Positions 36,964 to 44,843 of a DNA stretch of 47,414 nucleotides are shown here, one piece after another; position 1 is the first letter of the stretch; each line of letters opens with the position of its first letter. The translations under genes were made by a program, and so were the position numbers. The stretch comes from Pelagibacteraceae bacterium AG-337-I02 (GTDB taxonomy: Bacteria; Pseudomonadota; Alphaproteobacteria; HIMB59; GCA-002718135). The DNA is taken from the NCBI GenBank assembly GCA_003282155.1, contig QBZY01000012.1, positions 1-47,414 of the forward strand. The letters run 5' to 3'. Under the pieces are notes generated by a model that made no database searches, was not told the DNA's origin, and worked only from the letters and a program-made list of their open reading frames with translations.

Positions 36964-37563
36964 ATGGAGCAATCCCCAATAGATAAGTTAATAAACGATA
37001 TTTCAAAACTTCCAGGATTAGGAAGAAGATCGGCTCAAAGAATTGCTCTTTTTTTATTAAAAAATAAAGATAAAAATTTATCTCCTTTAATTGAGAGTTT
37101 AAACTTATCTTATAATAAAATTATTGAGTGCTCAGAATGTGGAAATATAGACATGGTAAATCCATGCACTATTTGTGCAAATCCTAAAAGGGATAAATCA
37201 ACTATTTGTGTTGTTGAGGATGTATCAGATTTGTGGACATTAGAAAAAGTAGGATTTTATCGTGGCCTCTATAATGTTTTAGGCGGTTCATTATCTGCGA
37301 TTCAAGGTATAGGAACTGATGAATTGAAAATAGAACATCTACTAAACAGAATTGAAACAAATAATGTTAAAGAAATTATTCTTGCCTTAAGTACAACTAT
37401 GGAAGGACAAACAACATCTTTTGTTATTGCAGATAAGCTGGAAAAATTTAAAGATCTAAATGTAACAAGACTTGCACAAGGAATCCCTATGGGTGGAGAA
37501 GTACACTACTTAGATGAAAACACATTAAATACAGCATTCCAATCTAGAAAAAAAATTACATAA
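36964..37563 (+). CDS. recR: Recombination mediator protein RecR
   Basis: RecR works with RecO to load RecA at gaps. It has 199 residues. A helix-hairpin-helix is present near LPGLGRRSAQRIALFLL. A four-cysteine zinc finger follows (C56, C59, C68, C71), then a Toprim domain (ICVVEDVSDLWTLE to about residue 175). The C-terminal Walker-B-like ARLAQGIPMGGEVHYLD is standard. Third gene of dnaX-ybaB-recR, followed 6 bases later by def. Confidence 0.96.
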   Translation: MEQSPIDKLINDISKLPGLGRRSAQRIALFLLKNKDKNLSPLIESLNLSYNKIIECSECGNIDMVNPCTICANPKRDKSTICVVEDVSDLWTLEKVGFYRGLYNVLGGSLSAIQGIGTDELKIEHLLNRIETNNVKEIILALSTTMEGQTTSFVIADKLEKFKDLNVTRLAQGIPMGGEVHYLDENTLNTAFQSRKKIT

Positions 37564-37569
37564 ATAAAA

Positions 37570-38079
37570 ATGGATAAATTACTTTACGTACCAAATCCAC
37601 TATTACGCCAAAAAGCAGATAAAATTCAGTCTGTTGGAATTAAGGAAAAAGAAATTGCCAAAAAAATGATGCAAATAATGATAAAAGCACCAGGCGTAGG
37701 TTTAGCAGCAAATCAAATTGGAATTCTAAAACAAATTGTGACTATATTTTTTGTAGATCAAGATACTAAAAAAGAAACACAATATACATTATTTAACCCA
37801 AATATTGTTTCATACTCTCAAGAAAAAATTATTATGGAAGAGGGTTGTTTATCTCTTCCTGAACAATTTGCAGATATTGAGAGACCTCAAAATATAGTGG
37901 TCGAGTATTTAGATGAAAATAACAAACAAATAACAAAAGAAGTTAGTGGAGTGGAATCAAGAATTTTACAACATGAAATTGATCATCTTTCTGGAAAGTT
38001 ATTTGTAGATTATCTTTCTTCGTTAAAAAGGAATATAATGATTAAAAAAGTACAAAAATTTTTAAAAAACAAAAAATAA
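37570..38079 (+). CDS. def: Peptide deformylase
   Basis: This metalloenzyme removes the formyl group from nascent proteins. It has 169 residues. All three motifs are intact: GVGLAANQIG (42-51), EGCLSLP with metal ligand C93, and QHEIDHLSG with H135, E136 and H139. The stop overlaps the fmt ATG by one base, so removal and addition of the formyl group are encoded together, as in many bacteria. recR lies 6 bases upstream. Confidence 0.96.
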   Translation: MDKLLYVPNPLLRQKADKIQSVGIKEKEIAKKMMQIMIKAPGVGLAANQIGILKQIVTIFFVDQDTKKETQYTLFNPNIVSYSQEKIIMEEGCLSLPEQFADIERPQNIVVEYLDENNKQITKEVSGVESRILQHEIDHLSGKLFVDYLSSLKRNIMIKKVQKFLKNKK

Positions 38080-39002
38080 TGAAAGATAAAAAAATAATTT
38101 TTATGGGTTCTCCTAAAATAGCTTCTGACTATCTTGAGGCTTTAATTAAAAGTAATTTCATAATTTCCGCAGTATTTTCACAACCCCCAAAAAAGAAATC
38201 TAGAGGAATGAAAATAATTGAATCTGAAGTCCATCAAATTGCAAATAAAAATAAAATAGAAGTTTTTTGTCCAAATATATTTGATAAAGATACTATTGAG
38301 ACAGTGAAAAAATTAAATCCTGATTTAATTATTGTCATGGCATATGGTAAAATATTGCCAAAAGATATTTTAGATTTACCTCCATTTGGTTGTATCAATA
38401 TCCATGTCTCTTTGTTGCCTAGATGGAGGGGTGCAGCCCCAATAGAGCATTCTCTAATGAATGGTGATAAAGAGACTGGTATATCAATAATACAGTTAAT
38501 CGAAAAATTAGATGCTGGACCAATTATTAATCAAAAAAAAGTAGATATAGAAGATGATTGTAATAAAAATGAATTAAGTCAAAAATTAACAGAGGTTGGA
38601 ATCAAATTATTAGTGGAAACTATTCCTCTTATATTTGATAAAAAAATTTCTTATTCTGATCAGGATGATAATGATGCAACATATGCAGATAAAATTTCTT
38701 CACTAAACAGAAAAATTAATTTTAATAAATCTGTAAATGAAGTTTTAAATCTTATAAGAGCACATTCACCTAAACCTGGTTCTTGGTTTACTATACAAAA
38801 TGAAAGAATTAAAATCATTAAAGCAAGAAAATCAAACTCTAAAGGTAATGCATCGACAATTCTTAACAAGACATTTGATATTGGGTGCAACGATGGAAGT
38901 ATTGAACCACTAATTTTACAAAGAGAAGGCAAAAATGCTATTTCTAAAGATGATTTTCTTCGGGGATATAGTTTTAAGGTTAATGAAGTAATAAATGCCT
39001 AA
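38079..39002 (+). CDS. fmt: Methionyl-tRNA formyltransferase
   Basis: Fmt formylates Met-tRNA-fMet using 10-formyl-THF. It has 307 residues. The N-terminal Rossmann-like catalytic domain contains CINIHVSLLPRWRGAAPIEH, with the SLLPxxRG catalytic segment, and GISIIQLIEKLDAGPI. A C-terminal OB-like domain follows from about residue 205 (IRAHSPKPGSWFT). The start overlaps def by 1 base and the end overlaps truA by 8 bases, forming the compact unit def-fmt-truA. Confidence 0.96.
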   Translation: MKDKKIIFMGSPKIASDYLEALIKSNFIISAVFSQPPKKKSRGMKIIESEVHQIANKNKIEVFCPNIFDKDTIETVKKLNPDLIIVMAYGKILPKDILDLPPFGCINIHVSLLPRWRGAAPIEHSLMNGDKETGISIIQLIEKLDAGPIINQKKVDIEDDCNKNELSQKLTEVGIKLLVETIPLIFDKKISYSDQDDNDATYADKISSLNRKINFNKSVNEVLNLIRAHSPKPGSWFTIQNERIKIIKARKSNSKGNASTILNKTFDIGCNDGSIEPLILQREGKNAISKDDFLRGYSFKVNEVINA

Positions 39003-39729
39003 CTACAAAATAACATTAGAATATGATGGGACTAATTATGTTGGTTGGCAACGTCAAGAAAATGGTCCTTCCGTTCAACAATTGGTTGAAGAGGCTATAG
39101 AAAAACTATCAAAACAAAAAATAATACTTTTTGGAGCTGGTCGAACAGATGCGGGCGTTCATGCAAGAGGACAAGTAGCTAATTTTGAATTAGAGCAACA
39201 TTTTGATAGTGATACTATTAGAGATGGCATTAATCATTATCTAAGACCCCAACCCATATCTATATTACATGCTGAAGAGGTTAATAAAGATTTCAATTCT
39301 AGATTTTCAGCAAAATTGAGATGGTATGAATACAAGATCTTAAATAGAAGATCGCCAATTACATTAGAGCAAAACAAAGTTTGGTGTGTACATAAAAAAA
39401 TAGATACCGAAAAAATAATAAAACAATCACAACAATTTATAGGCAAATTTGATTTATCTGCTTTTAGGTCAATAAATTGCCAATCAAAATCACCAATTAA
39501 ATCTATTAATTCACTAGAAATAAATTTTGGTCGTGATGAAATAAACTTTATTATATCAGCCAAATCCTTTTTACATTCTCAAGTTAGAATCATGGTCGGC
39601 ACACTAGTTGATATAGGATTAAATAAAATAGAAAAATCTATTTCAGAAATTATTCAATCCAAAAAAAGAGAATATGCAGGAGTTACTGCGCCACCTGAAG
39701 GATTATATTTAATCAAAATAGATTATTAA
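38995..39729 (+). CDS. truA: tRNA pseudouridine(38-40) synthase
   Basis: TruA converts uridines 38-40 of the anticodon arm to pseudouridine. It has 244 residues. The catalytic Asp is D52 in GAGRTDAGVHARGQ, and the N-terminus YKITLEYDGTNYVGWQRQ is canonical. FLHSQVRIMVGTLVDIG lies in the C-terminal half. The start overlaps fmt by 8 bases. The stop TAA interlocks with the stop of the convergent CIA30-family gene through TTAA (39726-39729). Confidence 0.96.
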   Translation: MPNYKITLEYDGTNYVGWQRQENGPSVQQLVEEAIEKLSKQKIILFGAGRTDAGVHARGQVANFELEQHFDSDTIRDGINHYLRPQPISILHAEEVNKDFNSRFSAKLRWYEYKILNRRSPITLEQNKVWCVHKKIDTEKIIKQSQQFIGKFDLSAFRSINCQSKSPIKSINSLEINFGRDEINFIISAKSFLHSQVRIMVGTLVDIGLNKIEKSISEIIQSKKREYAGVTAPPEGLYLIKIDY

Positions 39730-40289
39730 TAAAAGCCAATTTCTGATAAACAAATATCAGCTTGAAAATCTTTAAATCCAGCAACTAGCCCCAATGTCTT
39801 GATATTCTGACCAACTAATTTTTTTGGTTGATAAGCGTTTGATTTTTTAAATTCACTAAACGGTGCTTTTATTACTATCCACTCAGAATTAGTTTTAAAA
39901 CTATATTTATAATATTGCCATGGAGCCATCGTTAGAGCGGTTCTTACATGAATTGAATACTCTTCATTATTACCAAACACTTTAAAATAAACACCTTCAT
40001 ACTCTTCTGTTGATATTGAAGGTCTTAATTGATTTCTTATTTGTATAAAGCCGCCATTATTTTCAGTCGTTACATCTCCTGTCATATGATAACAATTAAC
40101 ATCATTAACTTTTGATATGATCGCTTTACCCTGTGATAATCCACCCATTACGCCATCAGTAAAAAAGGCCCAATTTTGACCTTGAGAAGAAATTCCGGGT
40201 GTTTCTAAGTTATCAAGTATCATTTTATTCTGAGATTGAAGATTGAATGAAAAAAATAAAATAAAAACGAAAATTATTAAACTTTTCAA
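39726..40289 (-). CDS. CIA30-family protein with signal peptide
   Basis: This 187-residue protein of the CIA30 family (NADH:ubiquinone oxidoreductase intermediate-associated protein 30) has a beta-sandwich like carbohydrate-binding modules. An evident signal peptide (about 1-19, IIFVFILFFSFNLQSQ) implies export to the periplasm. The hallmark TDGVMGGLSQG (44-54) and NGGFIQIRNQL are clear, and the C-terminal VAGFKDFQADICLSEIGFY is family-like. The eukaryotic member helps assemble complex I, but a secreted bacterial one is more likely to bind glycan or serve another role. It starts within the end of the DUF1289 gene (4-base overlap). Confidence 0.82.
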   Translation of the reverse strand: MKSLIIFVFILFFSFNLQSQNKMILDNLETPGISSQGQNWAFFTDGVMGGLSQGKAIISKVNDVNCYHMTGDVTTENNGGFIQIRNQLRPSISTEEYEGVYFKVFGNNEEYSIHVRTALTMAPWQYYKYSFKTNSEWIVIKAPFSEFKKSNAYQPKKLVGQNIKTLGLVAGFKDFQADICLSEIGFY

Positions 40290-40570
40290 TCTTTACGATT
40301 TTCTGCTAATTTTTTTTTGATAAGAGATAAACCCGTCTCAACTTTTGATTTATATGATTCTTCAAATGCCTTTAACTGCCAATCTGAAAATCTAGATTTT
40401 AGTTCAGATAAATTATTTTGTTTCCATTCATTAGAAGTATTTTCATCTTTCCAAATATCTTTTTCTTCATTGGTTCTTCCACAACCGTAGCAATACCCTG
40501 AGATTGGGTCAGTTTTACATACGCTTATACAAGGTGAAGTTACTTTGTTCTGTTCCATATTAATATACAT
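40286..40570 (-). CDS. DUF1289-family small cysteine protein
   Basis: This 94-residue protein has the DUF1289 pattern SPCISVCKTDPISGYCYGCG, with C14, C18, C27 and C30 probably binding zinc or an Fe-S cluster, followed by RTNEEKDIW. Family members are widespread in proteobacteria and lack a firm function. The start may be at M1 (40570) or M5 (40558); the latter gives the more usual short lead before the first Cys. It overlaps the CIA30-family gene by 4 bases, so the two are cotranscribed. Confidence 0.85.
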   Translation of the reverse strand: MYINMEQNKVTSPCISVCKTDPISGYCYGCGRTNEEKDIWKDENTSNEWKQNNLSELKSRFSDWQLKAFEESYKSKVETGLSLIKKKLAENRKD

Positions 40571-40619
40571 ATATTTTTTTTTAGTTTATTCCATTAAAAC
40601 GATGTAAAACTTTAAAATT

Positions 40620-41585
40620 ATGACTGATTTTAGCTATTTAAATGTTGATAATGCTTATAAATTAATCAACCAAAAGGTAACAAAAACTCCTTTGGTAACT
40701 AATGATTATATAAATAATCTTTTAGAAGCTGAAATTTATTTTAAACTTGAGAATTTACAAAATACTGGATCATTTAAACTACGTGGAGCTACACATAAAA
40801 TTACAAAATTAATAGAAACTATAAAAGACTCAGGTGTAGTAGCATATTCATCAGGTAATCATGCACAGGCTGTTGCTTATGCATCTATGATTAATACTAT
40901 TAGTGCAAAAATAATAATGCCTAAAACTGCACCTCAAATAAAAATTGAAAATACAAAAAAATATGGAGCAGAGGTAATATTATATGACACTTACTTTCAA
41001 AGTAGAGAAGAGATAGGAAATGAAATTCAAAAGAAGGATAATAGAGCTCTAATTAAACCCTATGATGATGAAGATATAATTGCTGGTCAGGGAACTGCAG
41101 CTATCGAAATTGTAAATGATTTTAAAGAGCAATCAATTGAACCTGATCTGTATTTATGTTGTTGTGGAGGTGGAGGGCTTATTGCAGGAACATCAACATA
41201 CTTAAAACATATTTACCCAAATATAAAATCATATTCTGTAGAGCCTGAAGAATTTGATGACACAAAAAGATCTTTAGAAGCTGGTAAGCTTATAGAAAAT
41301 AAAAAAAATGCTAAATCTTTTTGTGACGCACTATTAGCACCTCAACCTGGCAATATAACCTTTCAAATTAATTCAAATAATCTTGAAGGAGGACTAAGTG
41401 TTTCTGATGAAGAAGTAACAAAGACCATAATTTTACTTGCTGAACAAATTAAAATAGTAGTAGAACCAAGTGGAGCAGTTGCAGCAGCTGCAGTATTAAA
41501 TAATAAAATTGATATCAAAAATAAAAAAATCATAGTTATGATTTCTGGTGGTAATATGGATTTAAGTTTATTTAATAATTTATGA
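40620..41585 (+). CDS. Threonine/serine dehydratase (PLP, fold type II)
   Basis: This 321-residue PLP enzyme is predicted to deaminate threonine to 2-oxobutanoate or serine to pyruvate. The PLP lysine is K53 in NTGSFKLRGATHK. SSGNHAQAVAYAS binds the substrate carboxylate, and the phosphate loop reads CCCGGGGLIAG. It lacks the C-terminal ACT regulatory domains of IlvA, so it is a short catabolic-type dehydratase or a serine racemase-like enzyme. It is divergent from the DUF1289 gene (49 bases) and overlaps the aminopeptidase start by 4 bases. Confidence 0.9.
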   Translation: MTDFSYLNVDNAYKLINQKVTKTPLVTNDYINNLLEAEIYFKLENLQNTGSFKLRGATHKITKLIETIKDSGVVAYSSGNHAQAVAYASMINTISAKIIMPKTAPQIKIENTKKYGAEVILYDTYFQSREEIGNEIQKKDNRALIKPYDDEDIIAGQGTAAIEIVNDFKEQSIEPDLYLCCCGGGGLIAGTSTYLKHIYPNIKSYSVEPEEFDDTKRSLEAGKLIENKKNAKSFCDALLAPQPGNITFQINSNNLEGGLSVSDEEVTKTIILLAEQIKIVVEPSGAVAAAAVLNNKIDIKNKKIIVMISGGNMDLSLFNNL

Positions 41586-43348
41586 TGAATCTATCAAATT
41601 TAAAAAAATTACAAAATCTATTAAAAGAAAAAGATATCGATATTTTTGTCATTAATAGAAGTGATGAATATTTAAATGAGTATATTTCTCCAAAAGCAGA
41701 AAGATTAAATTTTATAACAAACTTTTCTGGTTCAGCGGGAAGAGCAATTATAACACCAACAAATGCATTCTTGTATGTTGATGGACGATATACTTTTCAA
41801 GCGAATACTCAAATTAATGCCAAAGAGATTCTCGCAAAACATTTAAATAGCTTTTGGACAGATTTAGAAAAAATTTTATTAGAAAAAAAATTAAAAATTG
41901 CATTAGATCCAACTCTTCATTCAATTATAGAAATTGAAAAAGTGGAAAAAATGTTAGAGAATTCAACATCTCAACTCCAACTTATAGATAAAAATTTTGT
42001 TGATTTAATATGGGAAAATCAACCAAAAACACAGTATACAGATATATTCGATCACCCAACAAGTTTTGCTGGTCACGACAGAAGTGAAAAACTAGATATT
42101 TTAAAAAAATTTTTAGATCAAAATGATATTGATCATTACTTTGTTTCTGGGCTTGATAATATTGCTTGGCTATTAAATTTAAGAGCAGATGATATTAAAT
42201 ATACACCACTGCTTTATTCTTATCTTCTAATTTCAAAAAATAATAAACATTCTTTGTATATTAAAAAGTCTGCAATGCCAGAAATACTAAAAAAGGAAAT
42301 CCAAACATTAATAAATATTAATAATATTGAAAACATCGGATTAATTTTTAATAATATTAATTCGTCTGATTCAATTGGTTTAGATTTTAATTCCACCACT
42401 TATTATTTTTTAGATCTTTTAAGAAAACAAAAAATAAATACTAAAAATTTAGCAAATCCATGTATTTTGTTAAAAGCTATCAAAAATGAAACTGAATTAG
42501 ATGGAGCCAAAAAAGCACATATAAGAGATGGTGTTAGTATTACTAAGTATATTTATTGGTTGAAAAATATCATGGATCCTAAATCAAATGATGAAATAAG
42601 TGTTGCACAACATTTAGAAAATCTTCGAAGAAAAAATGAATTATTTCATTCTCTATCTTTCGATACAATATCAGCAATTGATAAAAATGCAGCCCTTCCT
42701 CATTACCGTGTTACTAAAGAAGGAAAATCATCTTTCTCAGATAATAATATTTACCTTGTTGACTCAGGAGGGCAATATTTTGATGGAACAACCGATATAA
42801 CAAGAACTATAATATTAGGTGAAGCAACCACAGAACAAAGAGATAGATTTACAAGAGTTCTTAAAGGTCATATTGCTTTATCAAATCATGTTTTTGAAAA
42901 GGGAACAAAAGGAACTGATATTGATTATCTAGCAAGAAAAAGTCTGCAAGAAATTAATTTAGATTATGATCATGGAACAGGTCACGGTATAGGAAGTTTT
43001 TTGAGTGTCCATGAAGCCCCACAACGTATTGCAAAAAAATCAATGTTTGATAGCGTTGAGTTGCTTCCGGGAATGATTTTATCCAATGAACCTGGATACT
43101 ATAAAGAAAATGAATATGGCATAAGAACAGAAAATTTAGTTGTGATAAAAGAGAATAATAATAATAAATTATACTTTGAAAACATTTCTTGGTGCCCAAT
43201 AGATTTGGATCTCATTAACAGTAGTATGCTCGGTCAAATTGAAAAACATTGGTTAAATAAATATCATAAAAAGGTATATGATACATTGGAGACACACCTT
43301 GAGGACAAAGAGAAGGATTGGCTTAAAGAAGTAACTACTGAAGTTTAA
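41582..43348 (+). CDS. Xaa-Pro aminopeptidase, M24B family (aminopeptidase P, three-domain type)
   Basis: This 588-residue metallopeptidase removes N-terminal residues preceding proline. Two creatinase-like N-terminal domains (about 1-150 and 160-310) precede the pita-bread catalytic domain. The metal ligands are visible in VDSGGQYFDGTTDITRT (two Asp), HGTGHGIG (His), SNEPGYY (Glu) and RTENLV (Glu). The length and C-terminal tail (WCPIDLDLI...WLNKYHKKVY) match the large eukaryote-like aminopeptidase P type common in alphaproteobacteria. It is translationally coupled to the dehydratase and followed by a strong terminator 3 bases after its stop. Confidence 0.93.
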   Translation: MMNLSNLKKLQNLLKEKDIDIFVINRSDEYLNEYISPKAERLNFITNFSGSAGRAIITPTNAFLYVDGRYTFQANTQINAKEILAKHLNSFWTDLEKILLEKKLKIALDPTLHSIIEIEKVEKMLENSTSQLQLIDKNFVDLIWENQPKTQYTDIFDHPTSFAGHDRSEKLDILKKFLDQNDIDHYFVSGLDNIAWLLNLRADDIKYTPLLYSYLLISKNNKHSLYIKKSAMPEILKKEIQTLININNIENIGLIFNNINSSDSIGLDFNSTTYYFLDLLRKQKINTKNLANPCILLKAIKNETELDGAKKAHIRDGVSITKYIYWLKNIMDPKSNDEISVAQHLENLRRKNELFHSLSFDTISAIDKNAALPHYRVTKEGKSSFSDNNIYLVDSGGQYFDGTTDITRTIILGEATTEQRDRFTRVLKGHIALSNHVFEKGTKGTDIDYLARKSLQEINLDYDHGTGHGIGSFLSVHEAPQRIAKKSMFDSVELLPGMILSNEPGYYKENEYGIRTENLVVIKENNNNKLYFENISWCPIDLDLINSSMLGQIEKHWLNKYHKKVYDTLETHLEDKEKDWLKEVTTEV

Positions 43349-43350
43349 CT

Positions 43351-43376
43351 AAAGCCGCCAATTATGCGGCTTTCTT
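43351..43376. terminator. Rho-independent terminator after aminopeptidase P
   Basis: AAAGCCGC (43351-43358) pairs perfectly with GCGGCTTT (43366-43373) across a 7-base loop, starting 3 bases after the stop codon, and is followed by more T-rich sequence. The A/T-flanked symmetric arms could stop transcription from both sides. It is the only strong intrinsic terminator I see in the window. Its right arm overlaps the 3' end of the broken minus-strand gene. Confidence 0.85.
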
Positions 43377-43538
43377 ATTAATATCAAATTCAGTTCTTAG
43401 GAGATGCTTATCTAATTCAATTTTCCACTCTTTTCCGTATTCAGATTTGAAATATTTAACTAAATCTTCATCATTATTTTAGTTTTTGTCACTTAAATCA
43501 TCGTAAACTTTGTTAAAAAAGTTAAAAACATTAATCAT
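43362..43538 (-). pseudogene. Small gene (58 codons) interrupted by an in-frame TAA
   Basis: The minus strand reads MINVFNFFNKVYDDLSDKN, a stop (TAA, 43479-43481), then NNDEDLVKYFKSEYGKEW and KIELDKHLLRTEFDINKKAA before a second stop at 43362-43364. Both halves have ordinary coding character: charged, amphipathic, Lys/Glu-rich and a soluble-looking acidic-basic mix. An AAAGGAATAGG ribosome-binding region lies just before the ATG. I do not recognise the product. The simplest reading is a small gene killed by one base change or a sequencing error. The surrounding 43349-43739 gap has no other gene that I can see. Confidence 0.6.
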
Positions 43539-43605
43539 TACCTATTCCTTTCTTTTTTAAAACATTACTTATTCTATGCAATCAAAGTATAAAAATATGA
43601 ATTTT

Positions 43606-43626
43606 TATATGCAAAAAATGCATATA
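43606..43626. repeat. 8-bp inverted repeat (TATATGCA-A5-TGCATATA)
   Basis: TATATGCA (43606-43613) and TGCATATA (43619-43626) are perfect reverse complements around AAAAA. After a mismatch, outer bases TTT/AAA extend the dyad. It lies about 70 bases upstream of the broken minus-strand gene and about 115 bases upstream of the GT4 gene. It could be an operator or a leader hairpin. The rest of this gap is plain AT-rich sequence. Confidence 0.5.
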
Positions 43627-43739
43627 TAAATATATTAAAAATCTAAATATACTTAAATTTTTTAATAATAATTAAAATTAATTGTTCCTGATTGACTTTG
43701 TAAATTAATACTTCATAAATTTAAATATTTTAACTTTCA

Positions 43740-44843
43740 ATGATAATAATTTTAACACAATGCTTTCCATCTAGAGTTGGGGGAATTGAAACATTGATGT
43801 ATGACATAGCATTAAATTTAAGTTTCAAGCACGATGTAAAGGTCTTAGCTGACCAACAAGACAGTGCTAAAGATTTAGAATTTGATAAAAACAATAAAAA
43901 TTTTTTAATATTAAGATTTAAGGGTTTAAAATTTTTAAGAAAAAGAAATAAATTTAATAAACTTAAAAATATTTGTTCTTCAAATAATATTGAAGCAGTC
44001 ATCACTGATAGCTGGAAAAGTCTTGAGTTACCAATTAATTTTTTAAAAGAAAAAAAAATCCCAATTATTAGTCTTGTTCATGGAAACGAAATAATAATCA
44101 AAAACGCTAATCATCACAAAAGAATAAAAAAAGTTTTAAAATTAGCAAACGCATTAGTGGTCAATTCATCATATACTAAAAACTTACTTTCAAAAATAAG
44201 TGAAAACTTTAAAAAGATTGAAGTTATCTATCCAGGTGTAAAATCTACTAAGAATATTATAGAACAAGCAATAGATTTAGGTGATAGTTATCCAACGTTA
44301 CTTACTCTTGCCAGACTAGAAAAAAGAAAAGGACATTCGTATATTCTTAAATCTATTTTTAATTTAAAAAAAATTTATCCAGATATTCAATATATAATTG
44401 CTGGTGAAGGTGATCAGTTAGAGAATATAAAGAAAGAAATAAAAAATTATAATCTAGAATCAAATGTGAAGTTAGTTGGAACAATAAATGAAAATCAAAA
44501 AAAATTCATTTTTTCTAAGACTGATATTATGATCATGCCAACAATAGATGAAACTCATGCAAATTCTATTGAAGGTTTTGGAATCGCATACATCGAAGCA
44601 GCACAATATGGCATTCCTTCAATTGCCTCAAATGTTGGAGGCACTCCTGAAGCTGTATTGCATAATAAAACTGGTTTAATTATTAATAATTTTAATGAAT
44701 TAGATGAATCAATTAAGAATTTAGTTGAGAACAAACAAAATAGAATTCAATTAGGACAAAATGCAAAAAATAGAGCAGAAAATGAATTAATCTGGGAAAA
44801 ACAAGTAGTAAAATACAATAAGTTAATAGGCGATATTCAGTGA
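43740..44843 (+). CDS. Glycosyltransferase family 4 (GT-B)
   Basis: This 367-residue GT4 enzyme opens TQCFPSRVGGIETLMYDIA, with the Gly-Gly-x-E loop. It has a mid-protein VIYPGV segment and a donor-binding AGEGDQLENIK region. The C-terminal donor motif is EGFGIAYIEAAQYGIPSIAS, with the E-x7-E pattern, followed by VGGTPEAV. It likely transfers a hexose during surface glycan or glycolipid synthesis; the acceptor is unknown. It is transcribed from the long gap upstream and overlaps the next gene, a GhrA-like dehydrogenase, by 4 bases. Confidence 0.92.
   Translation: MIIILTQCFPSRVGGIETLMYDIALNLSFKHDVKVLADQQDSAKDLEFDKNNKNFLILRFKGLKFLRKRNKFNKLKNICSSNNIEAVITDSWKSLELPINFLKEKKIPIISLVHGNEIIIKNANHHKRIKKVLKLANALVVNSSYTKNLLSKISENFKKIEVIYPGVKSTKNIIEQAIDLGDSYPTLLTLARLEKRKGHSYILKSIFNLKKIYPDIQYIIAGEGDQLENIKKEIKNYNLESNVKLVGTINENQKKFIFSKTDIMIMPTIDETHANSIEGFGIAYIEAAQYGIPSIASNVGGTPEAVLHNKTGLIINNFNELDESIKNLVENKQNRIQLGQNAKNRAENELIWEKQVVKYNKLIGDIQ

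Noticed and set aside
43479..43481. Stop-codon reassignment or programmed readthrough of TAA in the small minus-strand gene
   Set aside because: All other genes in the window end normally at TAA, TAG or TGA, and no recoding signal is visible; a mutation or error is simpler.
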